Below, in pieces: positions 25,688-33,946 of a stretch of 64,000 nt of DNA. The notes beneath the pieces are model-generated. The model searched no databases. It was given only the letters and a program-made list of their open reading frames with translations, and was not told the origin of the DNA. Each line of letters opens with the position of its first letter. Position 1 is the first letter of the stretch. Origin of the DNA: an uncultured Bacilli bacterium (GTDB lineage Bacteria > Bacillota_I > Bacilli_A > ML615J-28 > CAG-313); contig CAKPBI010000004.1 in the NCBI GenBank assembly GCA_934140285.1, positions 1 through 64,000 of the forward strand, written 5' to 3'. A program made the translations under genes and the position numbers.

Positions 25688-26791
25688 ATGATTGAAAAAT
25701 TCATTGTCTCAAATTACAAAGGATTTAATGGTGAATTAGTTTTTGATTTGAGTAAAACTAGAGATTACGCCTTTAATGAACATCTAATAAAAAATGGTCT
25801 AGTAAATAAAGGTATAATTTATGGAAAAAATGGCAGTGGTAAATCAAATTTAGGCTTTGCTTTATATGATTTGACTGTTCATTTAACAGATAAACAAAAA
25901 CCTAATGAAATGATCGGAATAAATTACTTAAATCTAGATAGTAATTTAAAAGAAGCTACCTTTACTTACTATTTTAAATTTAAAGAAGAAAGAATGATTT
26001 ATTCATATGTTAAGTCCAACATAAATGAATTAATATCTGAAAATCTAAAGGTAAATAATGAGGAAATAATAAATTATAGTTTTTTAAACAAGAAAGAACA
26101 ATATGTAAATGTAAAAGGAGCAGAACATCTAAGATTTGATTTGAATACTAATAATCTTTCAATTCTTAAGTATATTTATAAAAATACTCCTAATGATGAA
26201 GATTCACCAATAACCAAAGTGGTAAAATTTGCGGAAAACATGTTATGGTTTAGATGCTTATCTGATGGCACTGGTTTTATCGGATACAAAGAAGGAAACG
26301 ACACCATGGATAATATAATCATATCCAATAATAAAATTAAAGAATTTGAATCTTTCCTCTTAAAAAATGAACTACATTATAATTTATTTTCCAAAAATGT
26401 TAATAATGAAAATAAATTATTTGCGAAATTTGAAAATGGAGAAGCATTATTTTCTTCAATAATATCAAGTGGGACAAAAGCCCTATGGTTATATTATTGT
26501 TGGTCAATATATTTTGACAACGTGTCATTCTTATATTTAGATGAATTTGATGCATATTATCATTTTGAAACAGCAAAATTAATATTGCAAGCAATATGTG
26601 AAAAAAAAGAAATGCAAGCTATAGTTACCTCTCATAATACTTATTTAATGCAAAACTCTCTTATGCGACCAGATTGTTGTTTTATTTTATCAAACAACAA
26701 AGTCACTGCATTATGTGATGCAACCGACAAGGAAATTAGGGAAGCTCATAATTTGGAGAAATTATATCGCAATGGTGCATTCCAAGAATAA
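25688..26791 (+). CDS. AAA/ABC-type ATPase of a probable two-gene defence module
   Basis: 367 residues of the AAA_15/AAA_21 group (RloA/OLD-like ATPases). Walker A YGKNGSGKSN at 45-54, an ABC-like ISSGTKALWLYY signature, Walker B FLYLDEFD and the switch TSHNTYLM. Unlike OLD nucleases it has no fused TOPRIM domain; the next gene supplies a TOPRIM-like protein. Start chosen at ATG 25688 behind GGGTGA; the in-frame ATG at 25673 lies upstream of the expected transcription start. It overlaps the next gene by 20 nt. Similar ATPase/TOPRIM pairs (RloA-RloB, AbiL, PARIS) act in antiphage defence, which is the inferred role. Confidence 0.8.
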   Translation: MIEKFIVSNYKGFNGELVFDLSKTRDYAFNEHLIKNGLVNKGIIYGKNGSGKSNLGFALYDLTVHLTDKQKPNEMIGINYLNLDSNLKEATFTYYFKFKEERMIYSYVKSNINELISENLKVNNEEIINYSFLNKKEQYVNVKGAEHLRFDLNTNNLSILKYIYKNTPNDEDSPITKVVKFAENMLWFRCLSDGTGFIGYKEGNDTMDNIIISNNKIKEFESFLLKNELHYNLFSKNVNNENKLFAKFENGEALFSSIISSGTKALWLYYCWSIYFDNVSFLYLDEFDAYYHFETAKLILQAICEKKEMQAIVTSHNTYLMQNSLMRPDCCFILSNNKVTALCDATDKEIREAHNLEKLYRNGAFQE

Positions 26792-27602
26792 AATCTTGTT
26801 ACTTGTTGAGGATAATAAAACAGAACCTAATTTAATGAAGAGGTATGCTAAGCTTTTAGAAAATGAATTTAAACTTGAAATAATAAGTTTTGAAACAAAT
26901 ATTTATGTGTTATATCAAAATATTAGATTATTAAATGAAAACTTTGACATGGATTCAACATCAACTATTGAAGTTTTAAAAAGTATTTTGAAAGAAAGAA
27001 TGTTAAAACTAATTAATAATCAAAACCTAGAAAAACTTGAAACCATAAAACAACAAATTAAATTATTAGATGATAATTATCCATATATTTATTTGTTGTT
27101 TGATTTTGAATTTCAAGATAATCACTATGGTTTTGAAGAAAAAAAGAAAGTACTTATAGCATTAAAAAAGTATTTTAACGATGAAACAGAAAATGGTTTA
27201 TTGCTTATTAGTTATCCAATGATAGAATCATTTAGAGATTTTAATAAAAAACCACTGAATGATGATTATTATGAAAGAATAATCGAATTAGAAAAAATAA
27301 ATCTATATAAAAGTGTTGTAGGAAAAAGAGGTTACAACATTAATTTAAGCAAATACACACTAACAGACTTTGAAAAAATAACATTACAAAATATTTTAAA
27401 AATAAATTTTCTCTTAAAAAAGCAAAAAAACATACCATTATATGAAGATTTTATTCAAATATTACAAAGCAACTTAATACTTTTATCAGAGATTTATCAC
27501 ATTGAAAAAGAACAAAAGATATACATTGTATGTTGTGCAATGTTTGTATATATATCTTATTTTGGCAAAAAGTATTATTTGAAAATAGTTAAATTAAAAT
27601 AA
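26772..27602 (+). CDS. RloB/TOPRIM-like partner protein
   Basis: 276 residues. The N-terminus has ILLLVEDNKTEPNL, which fits the first strand and catalytic Glu (E13) of RloB/TOPRIM-type proteins (usually EGxxTE). A second hydrophobic strand ends in D111-F-E113, and YPMIES (148-153) follows. The C-terminal half is basic and helical. It could be the nuclease effector released or activated by the ATPase encoded upstream. Start at ATG 26772 inside the end of the ATPase gene, 20-nt overlap, GGAGA 12 nt ahead. The exact family (RloB, AriB-like, AbiLii-like) cannot be settled from the sequence by eye. Confidence 0.65.
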   Translation: MVHSKNKILLLVEDNKTEPNLMKRYAKLLENEFKLEIISFETNIYVLYQNIRLLNENFDMDSTSTIEVLKSILKERMLKLINNQNLEKLETIKQQIKLLDDNYPYIYLLFDFEFQDNHYGFEEKKKVLIALKKYFNDETENGLLLISYPMIESFRDFNKKPLNDDYYERIIELEKINLYKSVVGKRGYNINLSKYTLTDFEKITLQNILKINFLLKKQKNIPLYEDFIQILQSNLILLSEIYHIEKEQKIYIVCCAMFVYISYFGKKYYLKIVKLK

Positions 27603-27620
27603 TCAAATCAAATTAAATTA

Positions 27621-27650
27621 GTATTATACAAACGATGTATAATACTTTTT
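27621..27650 (+). terminator. Terminator, right copy flanking the ATPase/TOPRIM pair
   Basis: GTATTATAC pairs perfectly with GTATAATAC around AAACGAT, followed by T5. Confidence 0.92.
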
Positions 27651-27688
27651 CTTTATGCAATATTCATTTTAAAAACTAAATATTATGG

Positions 27689-27694
27689 TATAAT
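27689..27694 (+). promoter_or_regulatory. -10 element ahead of the GNAT gene
   Basis: TATAAT with TGG in front (extended -10); no clear -35. Confidence 0.55.
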
Positions 27695-27727
27695 TATAGA
27701 TGAATAAAATTATAAGAGGTGAATACT

Positions 27728-28696
27728 ATGTGGAATGTTGTTACTGCAACCGTAAATAATGTAAAAGAAATGAATGAATTCTGGAATAAAGTAGTCCTAG
27801 AAGAAGGCTTCTTTAAACCAATTGAAGAAAGTGCATACAAAGAATACTTAGAAAATATCCCTGGTTTTAAGTATGAAGGAGTAGGCCTTGTATATAACGA
27901 AAACAAACTAGTAGGAATGGGAATTGGCGTTTTAAAAAATGAAACATCTGGTGCTATTAACTGTATTTTAGTGGAACCATCCATGAGACATCACAAAATT
28001 GGCGAAGCGATTCTTTCATATTTAGAAGAATACTTCAAAAAGAATAATCGTAAAACTGTCTATGCATATGGATACTTACCTTCATGTTATGCTTGGTATA
28101 TTCCAAATACTGATCATCATGACCATCCTTGTGCTCCTGGTATTAGAGTAAATAGTAATGAATATTTCTTCTTACTTCATCATCGCTATGAAGCAACTGG
28201 ATTCCAGGATGCTTTCCATCTAAATCTTTGTGATTATGAAATATCACCATCTATTGAAAAAATCTTAGAGGAAAACAAAAAAGATGGAATCACTATTGAA
28301 TTATTTGATCCATCTAAACACTCAGGAATTGAAGAATTCTGCAGGACTCTAAATATTTGGGATTTTGAACGTGTTATAAAAGAAAACCTAGCATTAGCTC
28401 AGCCATATCCATTTTTAGTAATAGTTAAAGATGGTAAAGTAAAAGGATGGACAGGAGCAATGTGGAATGAAGAAAGTGGTCGTGGCCACTTTGATGGAAT
28501 AGCTATACTTGAAGAAGTCCGCGGAAGAGGACTTGGTAAAGCCTTATTCTCTTTACTAGCTTACCATTCAAAACTTAATGGAGCTAAATTTATGACCTTC
28601 TACACAGGTCTTACAAATCATGCTAGATACATTTATATGGGAGCAGGATTCAAAATCATTCAATCTTTCGCAATCATGAAAAAAGAACTAAAATAG
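27728..28696 (+). CDS. Tandem GNAT-fold acetyltransferase
   Basis: 322 residues with two GNAT-like halves. The N-half has the beta4 line INCILVEPSMRHHKIG, followed by a long second helix. The C-half has FDGIAILEEVRGRGLGKALFSLL, a good acetyl-CoA pyrophosphate loop (RGRGLG), and ends with YIYMGAGFKIIQS. The first half has a weaker CoA loop (RHHKIG), so catalysis is probably in the second half. Tandem GNATs include mycothiol synthase and aminoglycoside or peptide acetyltransferases; the acceptor is unknown. Start at ATG 27728 behind AAGAGGTG (a GTG at 27719 is part of that site). It leads a short operon with the three following genes. Confidence 0.85.
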   Translation: MWNVVTATVNNVKEMNEFWNKVVLEEGFFKPIEESAYKEYLENIPGFKYEGVGLVYNENKLVGMGIGVLKNETSGAINCILVEPSMRHHKIGEAILSYLEEYFKKNNRKTVYAYGYLPSCYAWYIPNTDHHDHPCAPGIRVNSNEYFFLLHHRYEATGFQDAFHLNLCDYEISPSIEKILEENKKDGITIELFDPSKHSGIEEFCRTLNIWDFERVIKENLALAQPYPFLVIVKDGKVKGWTGAMWNEESGRGHFDGIAILEEVRGRGLGKALFSLLAYHSKLNGAKFMTFYTGLTNHARYIYMGAGFKIIQSFAIMKKELK

Positions 28697-28705
28697 GAGA
28701 ATCAT

Positions 28706-29245
28706 ATGTTAGTAATTGTTGGCCCAAGTGCCTCAGGTAAAACGCAAATCGTTCAAGAATTAATTAAAACATATCATATGGAAAAACTAGTTACCTACAC
28801 TTCAAGGGCTCCCCGAGTAAATGAAGTAGAAGGAAGAGACTATCATTTTATTTCCAAAGATGATTTTGAAGAAAAAATCAAAAACAATTTCTTTATTGAA
28901 TATGTTAATTATAATAACAATTACTATGGAACATCATTTAGTGATTTAGGAGAAAACAAAGTTGTCATTCTTGAACCTAGTGGCTTAAAACACTACATTA
29001 CATATGCTAGAAATGAAGTTGTAATAGTCTATTTAAAATGCTCTAAAGAAGTTTTAAGACTTAGAATGTTAAAAAGACTAGACAAAGAAGGCGACATCAA
29101 AGTTAGATTAAATAGTGATGACTTAGTATTTAATGAAGAAGTAATGAAACTTGCTGATAAAGTCATTGATACAACTCCTAGTAATATCTATGATGATGCA
29201 AAAAAAATCTATGAATATTATAAAAAGGTGAAAAATGAAAAATAA
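28706..29245 (+). CDS. Guanylate kinase-like P-loop protein
   Basis: 179 residues. P-loop VGPSASGKT at 4-12, then the guanylate-kinase hallmark YTSRAPR...EGRDYHFISKDDF and a Y-x-Y-x-G-T loop. It is shorter in the lid and C-terminus than housekeeping Gmk (about 205 residues), and its position beside a GNAT gene is not the normal rpoZ-gmk setting. It may therefore be a second, divergent GMP kinase or a kinase of another nucleotide or small molecule. It starts 9 nt after the GNAT stop with AGGAG and overlaps the next gene by 11 nt. Confidence 0.8.
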   Translation: MLVIVGPSASGKTQIVQELIKTYHMEKLVTYTSRAPRVNEVEGRDYHFISKDDFEEKIKNNFFIEYVNYNNNYYGTSFSDLGENKVVILEPSGLKHYITYARNEVVIVYLKCSKEVLRLRMLKRLDKEGDIKVRLNSDDLVFNEEVMKLADKVIDTTPSNIYDDAKKIYEYYKKVKNEK

Positions 29246-30062
29246 AAAACTAAGTAACCTTCTAGATGTTTTAATAATCATATGGATGAACTTTTGTGTG
29301 ATTGTTTTTGGTATCTGGATTTCAGCAATCCCAATTACTAAATCAAAAAGTTTTTACATGTCACACTTTCAAAAAAATAAATCTGCTCAAATTTATCTAA
29401 AGTCAGCATCAATGTTTCCAGATAGTGATCCTTTAGAGATAATGGAAAAAGTAGCAGATATTACCATTGATTATTACTTTGGTAATGCTAAAGAATATCA
29501 AGTAGAAATAAATGGAGAAATACTTTTTAATGAAGATGAAGTAAGACATATGAAAGATGTTAAAGATCTTTACATTAAAGGACAAATAATTGCGGTCATA
29601 TGCTTTATGACCATGATAGGTTGTATCTTTTATCTTGCTCGTCACTTTAGGAGAATAAAAAAGAAACTGGTAATTACCACCATTTCTTTTTATGGAGTAA
29701 TCGTACTTTTAGTTATTGGAATGTTTGTTTGGGGTTATGTCTCATATAAGACAGCGCCTGAAGAAGAAAGAGCCTTAAATGATTACTTCATTTATCTCTT
29801 TATTAATTTTCATCATTTACTGTTTCCTGATCCTGATAAATTCAACCTTGCAACAGGACAAAACGGTTATGATATTTATACCCTAACTAAAATCTTAAAT
29901 TCTAAATTATTTATGGATGCAGGTATTATCATATTTGTAACAACCTTAGTTGTTATCTTATTGTGGTTTACTGTCATTATCATTTACTGTAAAAACTATG
30001 AAAAAATTGCTAAGAAAGTAGATGAAATACATGAAAGAGCTAGAAACTCTCAAATGTCATAA
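29235..30062 (+). CDS. DUF1461/TIGR01906-type membrane protein
   Basis: 275 residues. One helix at about 8-32, an external loop of about 75 residues containing FNEDEVRHMKDVKDLY, then three more helices with a second external part holding INFHHLLFPDPDKF. This layout and these two motifs are those of the DUF1461 (TIGR01906) integral membrane family of Firmicutes, whose role is unknown. The start overlaps the kinase-like gene and the end overlaps the metallopeptidase gene, so all are read from one transcript. Confidence 0.75.
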   Translation: MKNKKLSNLLDVLIIIWMNFCVIVFGIWISAIPITKSKSFYMSHFQKNKSAQIYLKSASMFPDSDPLEIMEKVADITIDYYFGNAKEYQVEINGEILFNEDEVRHMKDVKDLYIKGQIIAVICFMTMIGCIFYLARHFRRIKKKLVITTISFYGVIVLLVIGMFVWGYVSYKTAPEEERALNDYFIYLFINFHHLLFPDPDKFNLATGQNGYDIYTLTKILNSKLFMDAGIIIFVTTLVVILLWFTVIIIYCKNYEKIAKKVDEIHERARNSQMS

Positions 30063-30723
30063 TATCGAATACACCATAACTTTAGCGAAAACTAGAAGGC
30101 TAACGATAAAATATGACAAATTAGGCATTCTAAAAATAAGATGCCCTAAAAACATTAAGATGGCTGAACTTGAAGATTTTGTAAATCGTCATCTTGATTG
30201 GATATTAAAATACTATGATTTAACAAGACCAGTTGATAAAACCCATCCAACTGGTTCTTTATATCTCTACCTTGGGACAGAATACAAAATAGAAATTGTT
30301 AATTCTCGCCATCAAGGAGTATTTATAAACGATGATAAAATTATTGTTTATACTTTAAATGAGAATAACGTTAAATCTCTTTTAAACAAATGGCGACTAG
30401 AACAGGCAGAGCTTATTTTTAATGAACTGTTCTACAAATGCTTTAAACAAATGGAAAATGAATTTACCTTTTATCCTACATTAAAGATAAAATGCTACAC
30501 CTCAAGATGGGGATGTTGCTATCCTAAAAAACGAATCGTATACTTAAATATTTCATTAATTCATACTAGTATTGATTTAATAGAATTTGTAATATATCAT
30601 GAATTAAGTCACTTTAAATATCCAAATCATCAAATTGAATTTCACAATTATCTCCAAAAATATTGTCCCAATGAAAGAACTTTGTCAAAAAAATTAAAGA
30701 AATATCATGCTGATTATGAGTAA
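30022..30723 (+). CDS. YgjP/DUF45-type zinc metallopeptidase
   Basis: 233 residues. The N-terminal half carries the KTRRLTIKYDKLGILKIRCP strand pair typical of YgjP-like proteins; the C-terminal half has SRWGCCYPKKRIVYLN followed by the zinc motif HELSHFKYPNH (HExxH) and a later YCPN. Probably a cytosolic SprT/WLM-type protease; targets are unknown for the family. Start at 30022 overlaps 41 nt of the previous gene; ATG 30031 is an alternative with little to separate them. Confidence 0.85.
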   Translation: MKYMKELETLKCHNIEYTITLAKTRRLTIKYDKLGILKIRCPKNIKMAELEDFVNRHLDWILKYYDLTRPVDKTHPTGSLYLYLGTEYKIEIVNSRHQGVFINDDKIIVYTLNENNVKSLLNKWRLEQAELIFNELFYKCFKQMENEFTFYPTLKIKCYTSRWGCCYPKKRIVYLNISLIHTSIDLIEFVIYHELSHFKYPNHQIEFHNYLQKYCPNERTLSKKLKKYHADYE

Positions 30724-30759
30724 AAATGCCACAAAAAATTAACATTGTAATTATTTTAC

Positions 30760-30788
30760 TTGTAAAAAAAGAAAAAATTAAGTATAAT
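30760..30788 (+). promoter_or_regulatory. Promoter of the two-component system
   Basis: TTGTAA (30760-30765), 17 nt of A-rich spacer, TATAAT (30783-30788). Confidence 0.85.
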
Positions 30789-30855
30789 AAGACTGTGTCT
30801 CAATAATGACAACTTTATAATTTAGAAAAAATTGAATTATTAAAGGAGAAATGAT

Positions 30856-31563
30856 ATGCAAAAAGTAATCTACTTGGCTGATGATGATAACGAAACCAGA
30901 AATATTTTAAAATTATTTTTAGAGAATTCCGGATATGAAGTTGAAGCCTTTGAAAATGGTGAACTACTACTTGATAGATTCAATGAAAAGCCATCAGATA
31001 TGGTCATCTTAGATATTATGATGCCTGGAAAAGATGGACTTGAAATATGCAATATTCTAAGAAAACAATCAAGTGTACCAATTATAATGCTTACAGCGAA
31101 AGACTCTGAACTTGACTACATTAATGGTATTATCAATGGCTGTGATGATTATCTTGTAAAGCCTTTTAGACCTACCATTTTATTAATGAAGATTAAAGCC
31201 ATTTTTAGAAGAATTGAAATTGACAGTCAAAATCTAAGTTTATACCGTAAAAATGAAATCTTAACTTTCGGCAAGCTTGCTCTTGACCAATCTAAAAAAG
31301 AATTAACATATGACAATGAAGTAATTAAACTTACCCCAATGGAATTAAAACTTATGACCTTTATGCTAGAAAATCCTGAAAAAGTTCAAACTAAGAATGA
31401 CCTTTTAGATGGTGTATGGGGGAATGAAAATGCCATTGAATCAAGAGTTACTGATGAAACCATCAGAAGAATAAGAAGAAAACTTGCGGAAAAAGAATCT
31501 AATGTCACAATTAAAACAATGTGGGGAATTGGTTATAAATTAGTGATTGTCGATCAAGACTAA
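30856..31563 (+). CDS. OmpR-family response regulator
   Basis: 235 residues. Receiver domain (1-118): acidic pair DDD near residues 9-11, phospho-acceptor D53 in VILDIMMPG, T80, and K102 in DYLVKPF. The winged-helix DNA-binding domain (about 135-232) includes LTPMELKLMTFMLENPEKV and a final RGIGYKL-like GIGYKL hairpin. It is phosphorylated by the kinase encoded 19 nt downstream. The target genes are not shown, but the SipW/TasA-like locus begins directly after the kinase, making it a candidate. Confidence 0.95.
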   Translation: MQKVIYLADDDNETRNILKLFLENSGYEVEAFENGELLLDRFNEKPSDMVILDIMMPGKDGLEICNILRKQSSVPIIMLTAKDSELDYINGIINGCDDYLVKPFRPTILLMKIKAIFRRIEIDSQNLSLYRKNEILTFGKLALDQSKKELTYDNEVIKLTPMELKLMTFMLENPEKVQTKNDLLDGVWGNENAIESRVTDETIRRIRRKLAEKESNVTIKTMWGIGYKLVIVDQD

Positions 31564-31582
31564 CCCAACTGGAGAAATTGCT

Positions 31583-32854
31583 ATGAAAAGTCGTTTATAT
31601 AAAGCAGTTACCTTTATGTTTGCCAGTATCATTATTATAATTATTATATCAATTATTTATGTCCATGTTTTTTATCCAAAATATTTTGATGGCATTGCTA
31701 AAAAAACTATTGAAAATGAAGTAGAAATAGTACGTAAACAGCAATACAATGAAACTGTACCAAAACCTCAAGAAAAAGGGTACGAAGGATTCTTCAATAG
31801 TGAACTTTCAAAAGTTTATCTATACGATAATTATGAATGTGTAGAATATACCATTTTTAGTACTTTTCGAAAACAAGAAGTCTATCAAAAAATAAAACAA
31901 TACATCAATGAAGAAAATCTAAAAGATGAAACCTTATATTGCTATTCTAAAGGAAAAAATGAAAATTATGCTTTCTACTTCTATGTCATTGATTTAGAAT
32001 CTCCGCTTGAAGACCACCCAGATGCAACAAAAGTTTTAATTTATATTGATTACTTTTACGTTTATAAAATAATCAATCTTCTAACCATCGCTATTATTAC
32101 TCCATTATCCATTGTAGTTGTTATGGTATCCATATTAGGTTTGCTTCTAGGTAAAAAGTCTGAACAAAATCGTGGTAAAATTAATGAGTTTTTCCAGAAT
32201 ACATCTCATGAACTAAAAACTCCATTAATGTCAATCCAATCATACGCCGAGGGAATCCAACTAGGAATAGTTGATACAAAAGAGGGGTCAGAAGTAATTC
32301 TACAAGAATCTGAACGGATGAGTAATCTTGTCAATGAAATCTTAAAACTATCAAAAATTGACTCTAAGCAATTAATATTACATATTCATATTATAGATTT
32401 AAAAGAAATACTATATCAATGCGTTTTTCGCTTTGACCCAATAATGAAACAAAAAAATTTGCAATTTGAAGTCGATATTCCAACGACAATGGTTTTAGTT
32501 GAAGTAGATGAACTTCAAATAATCCAAGCTGTATCTAATATTATCACTAATAAAATACGTTATGCAAAAACAAAAATTATAATGTCTTGTTATAAAGAAC
32601 TAAATAGTGCATACCTCAAGATAACAGGTGATGGGGAAAAACTTTCAGAAGATGAAATCGAAAAAATCTTTGAAAGATTTCATATTGGTCAGAAAGGTCA
32701 AACGGGACTTGGGCTATCCGTTACTAAAGGAATCTTAGATCTTCATAAAGCAAAAATTAAAGTTTATAATGAGGAAGGACTAACCTTCTTAATTAAATTT
32801 AAATGCATTTCTAAGTTTAAAAGAAGAGGAAGAGCAAAAGAAAAAGTAATTTAA
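31583..32854 (+). CDS. Sensor histidine kinase
   Basis: 423 residues. Helix 1 at about 9-30, an external sensor region of about 130 residues, helix 2 at about 165-190, the dimerisation/phospho-acceptor helix with NTSH209ELKTPL, and a HATPase domain ending in GQTGLGLSVTKGIL. There is no HAMP domain. The HATPase domain looks shortened: the N-box is NIITNKIRYAK and the G1 box is GDGEKL rather than DNGxGI, so activity may be altered. Start at 31583 behind TGGAGA. Partner of the upstream regulator. Confidence 0.9.
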   Translation: MKSRLYKAVTFMFASIIIIIIISIIYVHVFYPKYFDGIAKKTIENEVEIVRKQQYNETVPKPQEKGYEGFFNSELSKVYLYDNYECVEYTIFSTFRKQEVYQKIKQYINEENLKDETLYCYSKGKNENYAFYFYVIDLESPLEDHPDATKVLIYIDYFYVYKIINLLTIAIITPLSIVVVMVSILGLLLGKKSEQNRGKINEFFQNTSHELKTPLMSIQSYAEGIQLGIVDTKEGSEVILQESERMSNLVNEILKLSKIDSKQLILHIHIIDLKEILYQCVFRFDPIMKQKNLQFEVDIPTTMVLVEVDELQIIQAVSNIITNKIRYAKTKIIMSCYKELNSAYLKITGDGEKLSEDEIEKIFERFHIGQKGQTGLGLSVTKGILDLHKAKIKVYNEEGLTFLIKFKCISKFKRRGRAKEKVI

Positions 32855-32866
32855 ATAGTCATGTAC

Positions 32867-32893
32867 AAGGTGGATCAAATCCACCTTTTTTCT
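32867..32893 (+). terminator. Terminator of the two-component operon
   Basis: AAGGTGGAT pairs perfectly with ATCCACCTT around CAA, followed by a T-run. Confidence 0.95.
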
Positions 32894-33191
32894 TTTATCA
32901 TTTTTGTATAAAATGGAAAAAACTGAAATAATAACAAAGAAAAGAAGTACTAAAATAATAAATGTCAAAAATGTGTCAAAAAAATGCATTTTTTTTTTTT
33001 TTTTGAGGAGCATTTTCTCATTTTTTGAACTTTTTTTGACCTTTTGACAAAAAACTGCAAATAACAACAATTTTCTATGCTATTTTCGTTGCTTTTTTCT
33101 TACTTGATAAAGGTAGAAAAAAAGCAACAAAACGAGTATAATGAATATGCTACAAAATTTAGAACGACATATTAAGGAGCGAAGTATATAA
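32894..33191 (+). promoter_or_regulatory. Gene-free leader region before the SipW locus
   Basis: About 300 nt with no convincing gene. It holds two TGTCAAAA/GTCAAAAAAA motifs (32964-32985), a run of 15 T (32990-33004), then the same motifs inverted (TTTTTTTGACCTTTTGACA, 33031-33049). Together these can fold into one long imperfect stem. TATAAT at 33137-33142 is the likely -10 for the signal peptidase gene; its -35 is unclear. The ribosome site AAGGAG (33174-33179) is 12 nt before the ATG. Confidence 0.6.
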
Positions 33192-33860
33192 ATGAAAACA
33201 AAAAAAATAAGTAAAGAGACAATTATAGGTATTATATTAATTGTGGTTTTTTTACCAATAATTGTAATAAATCTAGTAATTGTTATTAAGGGAATCGTGA
33301 AACCAACTGAATTCCCAATGGTATTTGGTACTGCTCCGATGATTGTTGAGTCAGACTCTATGACAATAGATCGAAAAACACAAACTGGTGCTTTTAATAA
33401 AGGTGATTTAATTATAATCAAAAAAATTGATCCAAGCAAATTAAAAGTTAATGATATCATCACATACTATGCCGATGATGGTTCAATCATTACCCACAGA
33501 ATTGTCGGTATGACTGATGATGATGGAAACAGAATTACCAAAAAGGGTGAACCTGCCTTTGAAACACAAGGCGATTTCAACTCACCTGCCATCATGGTAA
33601 TCCAAGAAAGTAAAGTCATTGGTATCTATGTAGGTAGAATACCTAAGATGGGGTCAGTAGCAATGTTTTTACAAACTCCGCTAGGAGTAGTTGTTACCCT
33701 TGGTATTCCATTTGGAATTGTTGTTGTAATATACTTTGTTAAAAAGAAAAAAGACAACAAGAGTGCTGAAGAAAAAATAGCTGAACTTGAGGCTCAACTT
33801 GCGGCACAACAAGCAAAACAACAAGAACAAACAAACGATAATCAAGAAGAAAACAATTGA
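33192..33860 (+). CDS. sipW: SipW-type signal peptidase I
   Basis: 222 residues. Helix at about 10-37; the catalytic domain has VESDS56M with the nucleophile Ser, and ITH102RIV in the place where bacterial-type enzymes have Lys. This Ser/His pair is typical of ER-type/SipW peptidases. A second helix (about 160-180) precedes a highly charged Gln/Glu-rich coiled tail of about 40 residues. SipW cleaves TasA-like precursors outside the membrane and in B. subtilis also influences surface matrix assembly. The gene heads a cluster of TasA-like substrates; a second peptidase of the same kind lies at 36809. Confidence 0.9.
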   Translation: MKTKKISKETIIGIILIVVFLPIIVINLVIVIKGIVKPTEFPMVFGTAPMIVESDSMTIDRKTQTGAFNKGDLIIIKKIDPSKLKVNDIITYYADDGSIITHRIVGMTDDDGNRITKKGEPAFETQGDFNSPAIMVIQESKVIGIYVGRIPKMGSVAMFLQTPLGVVVTLGIPFGIVVVIYFVKKKKDNKSAEEKIAELEAQLAAQQAKQQEQTNDNQEENN

Positions 33861-33877
33861 TTATCAAAACATTAAGG

Positions 33878-33911
33878 TATTACCGCGGCCACACGCGTAA
33901 CAATACATATA
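33878..33911 (+). promoter_or_regulatory. GC-rich hairpin between sipW and the TasA-like gene
   Basis: The core CCGCGGCCACACGCG (33886-33900) stands out in a region of about 25% GC. TTA(C)CGCG pairs with CGCGTAA around GCCACA, and GTAT/ATAC extend the stem with small bulges. There is no T-tract, so an mRNA processing or stability element is more likely than a terminator. Confidence 0.5.
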
Positions 33912-33946
33912 AACAAAATAAGTAAATAAATGTAAGGAGATAAAAA

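Noticed and set aside
32789..33070. Minus-strand reading frame behind the histidine kinase
   Set aside because: Low-complexity Phe/Lys sequence made by A/T runs, crossing a terminator.
33884..33901. Vector or linker contamination (SacII/MluI-like sites)
   Set aside because: It is short, folds with its AT-rich flanks, and sits in a sensible regulatory place; contamination cannot be excluded but is not the simpler reading.
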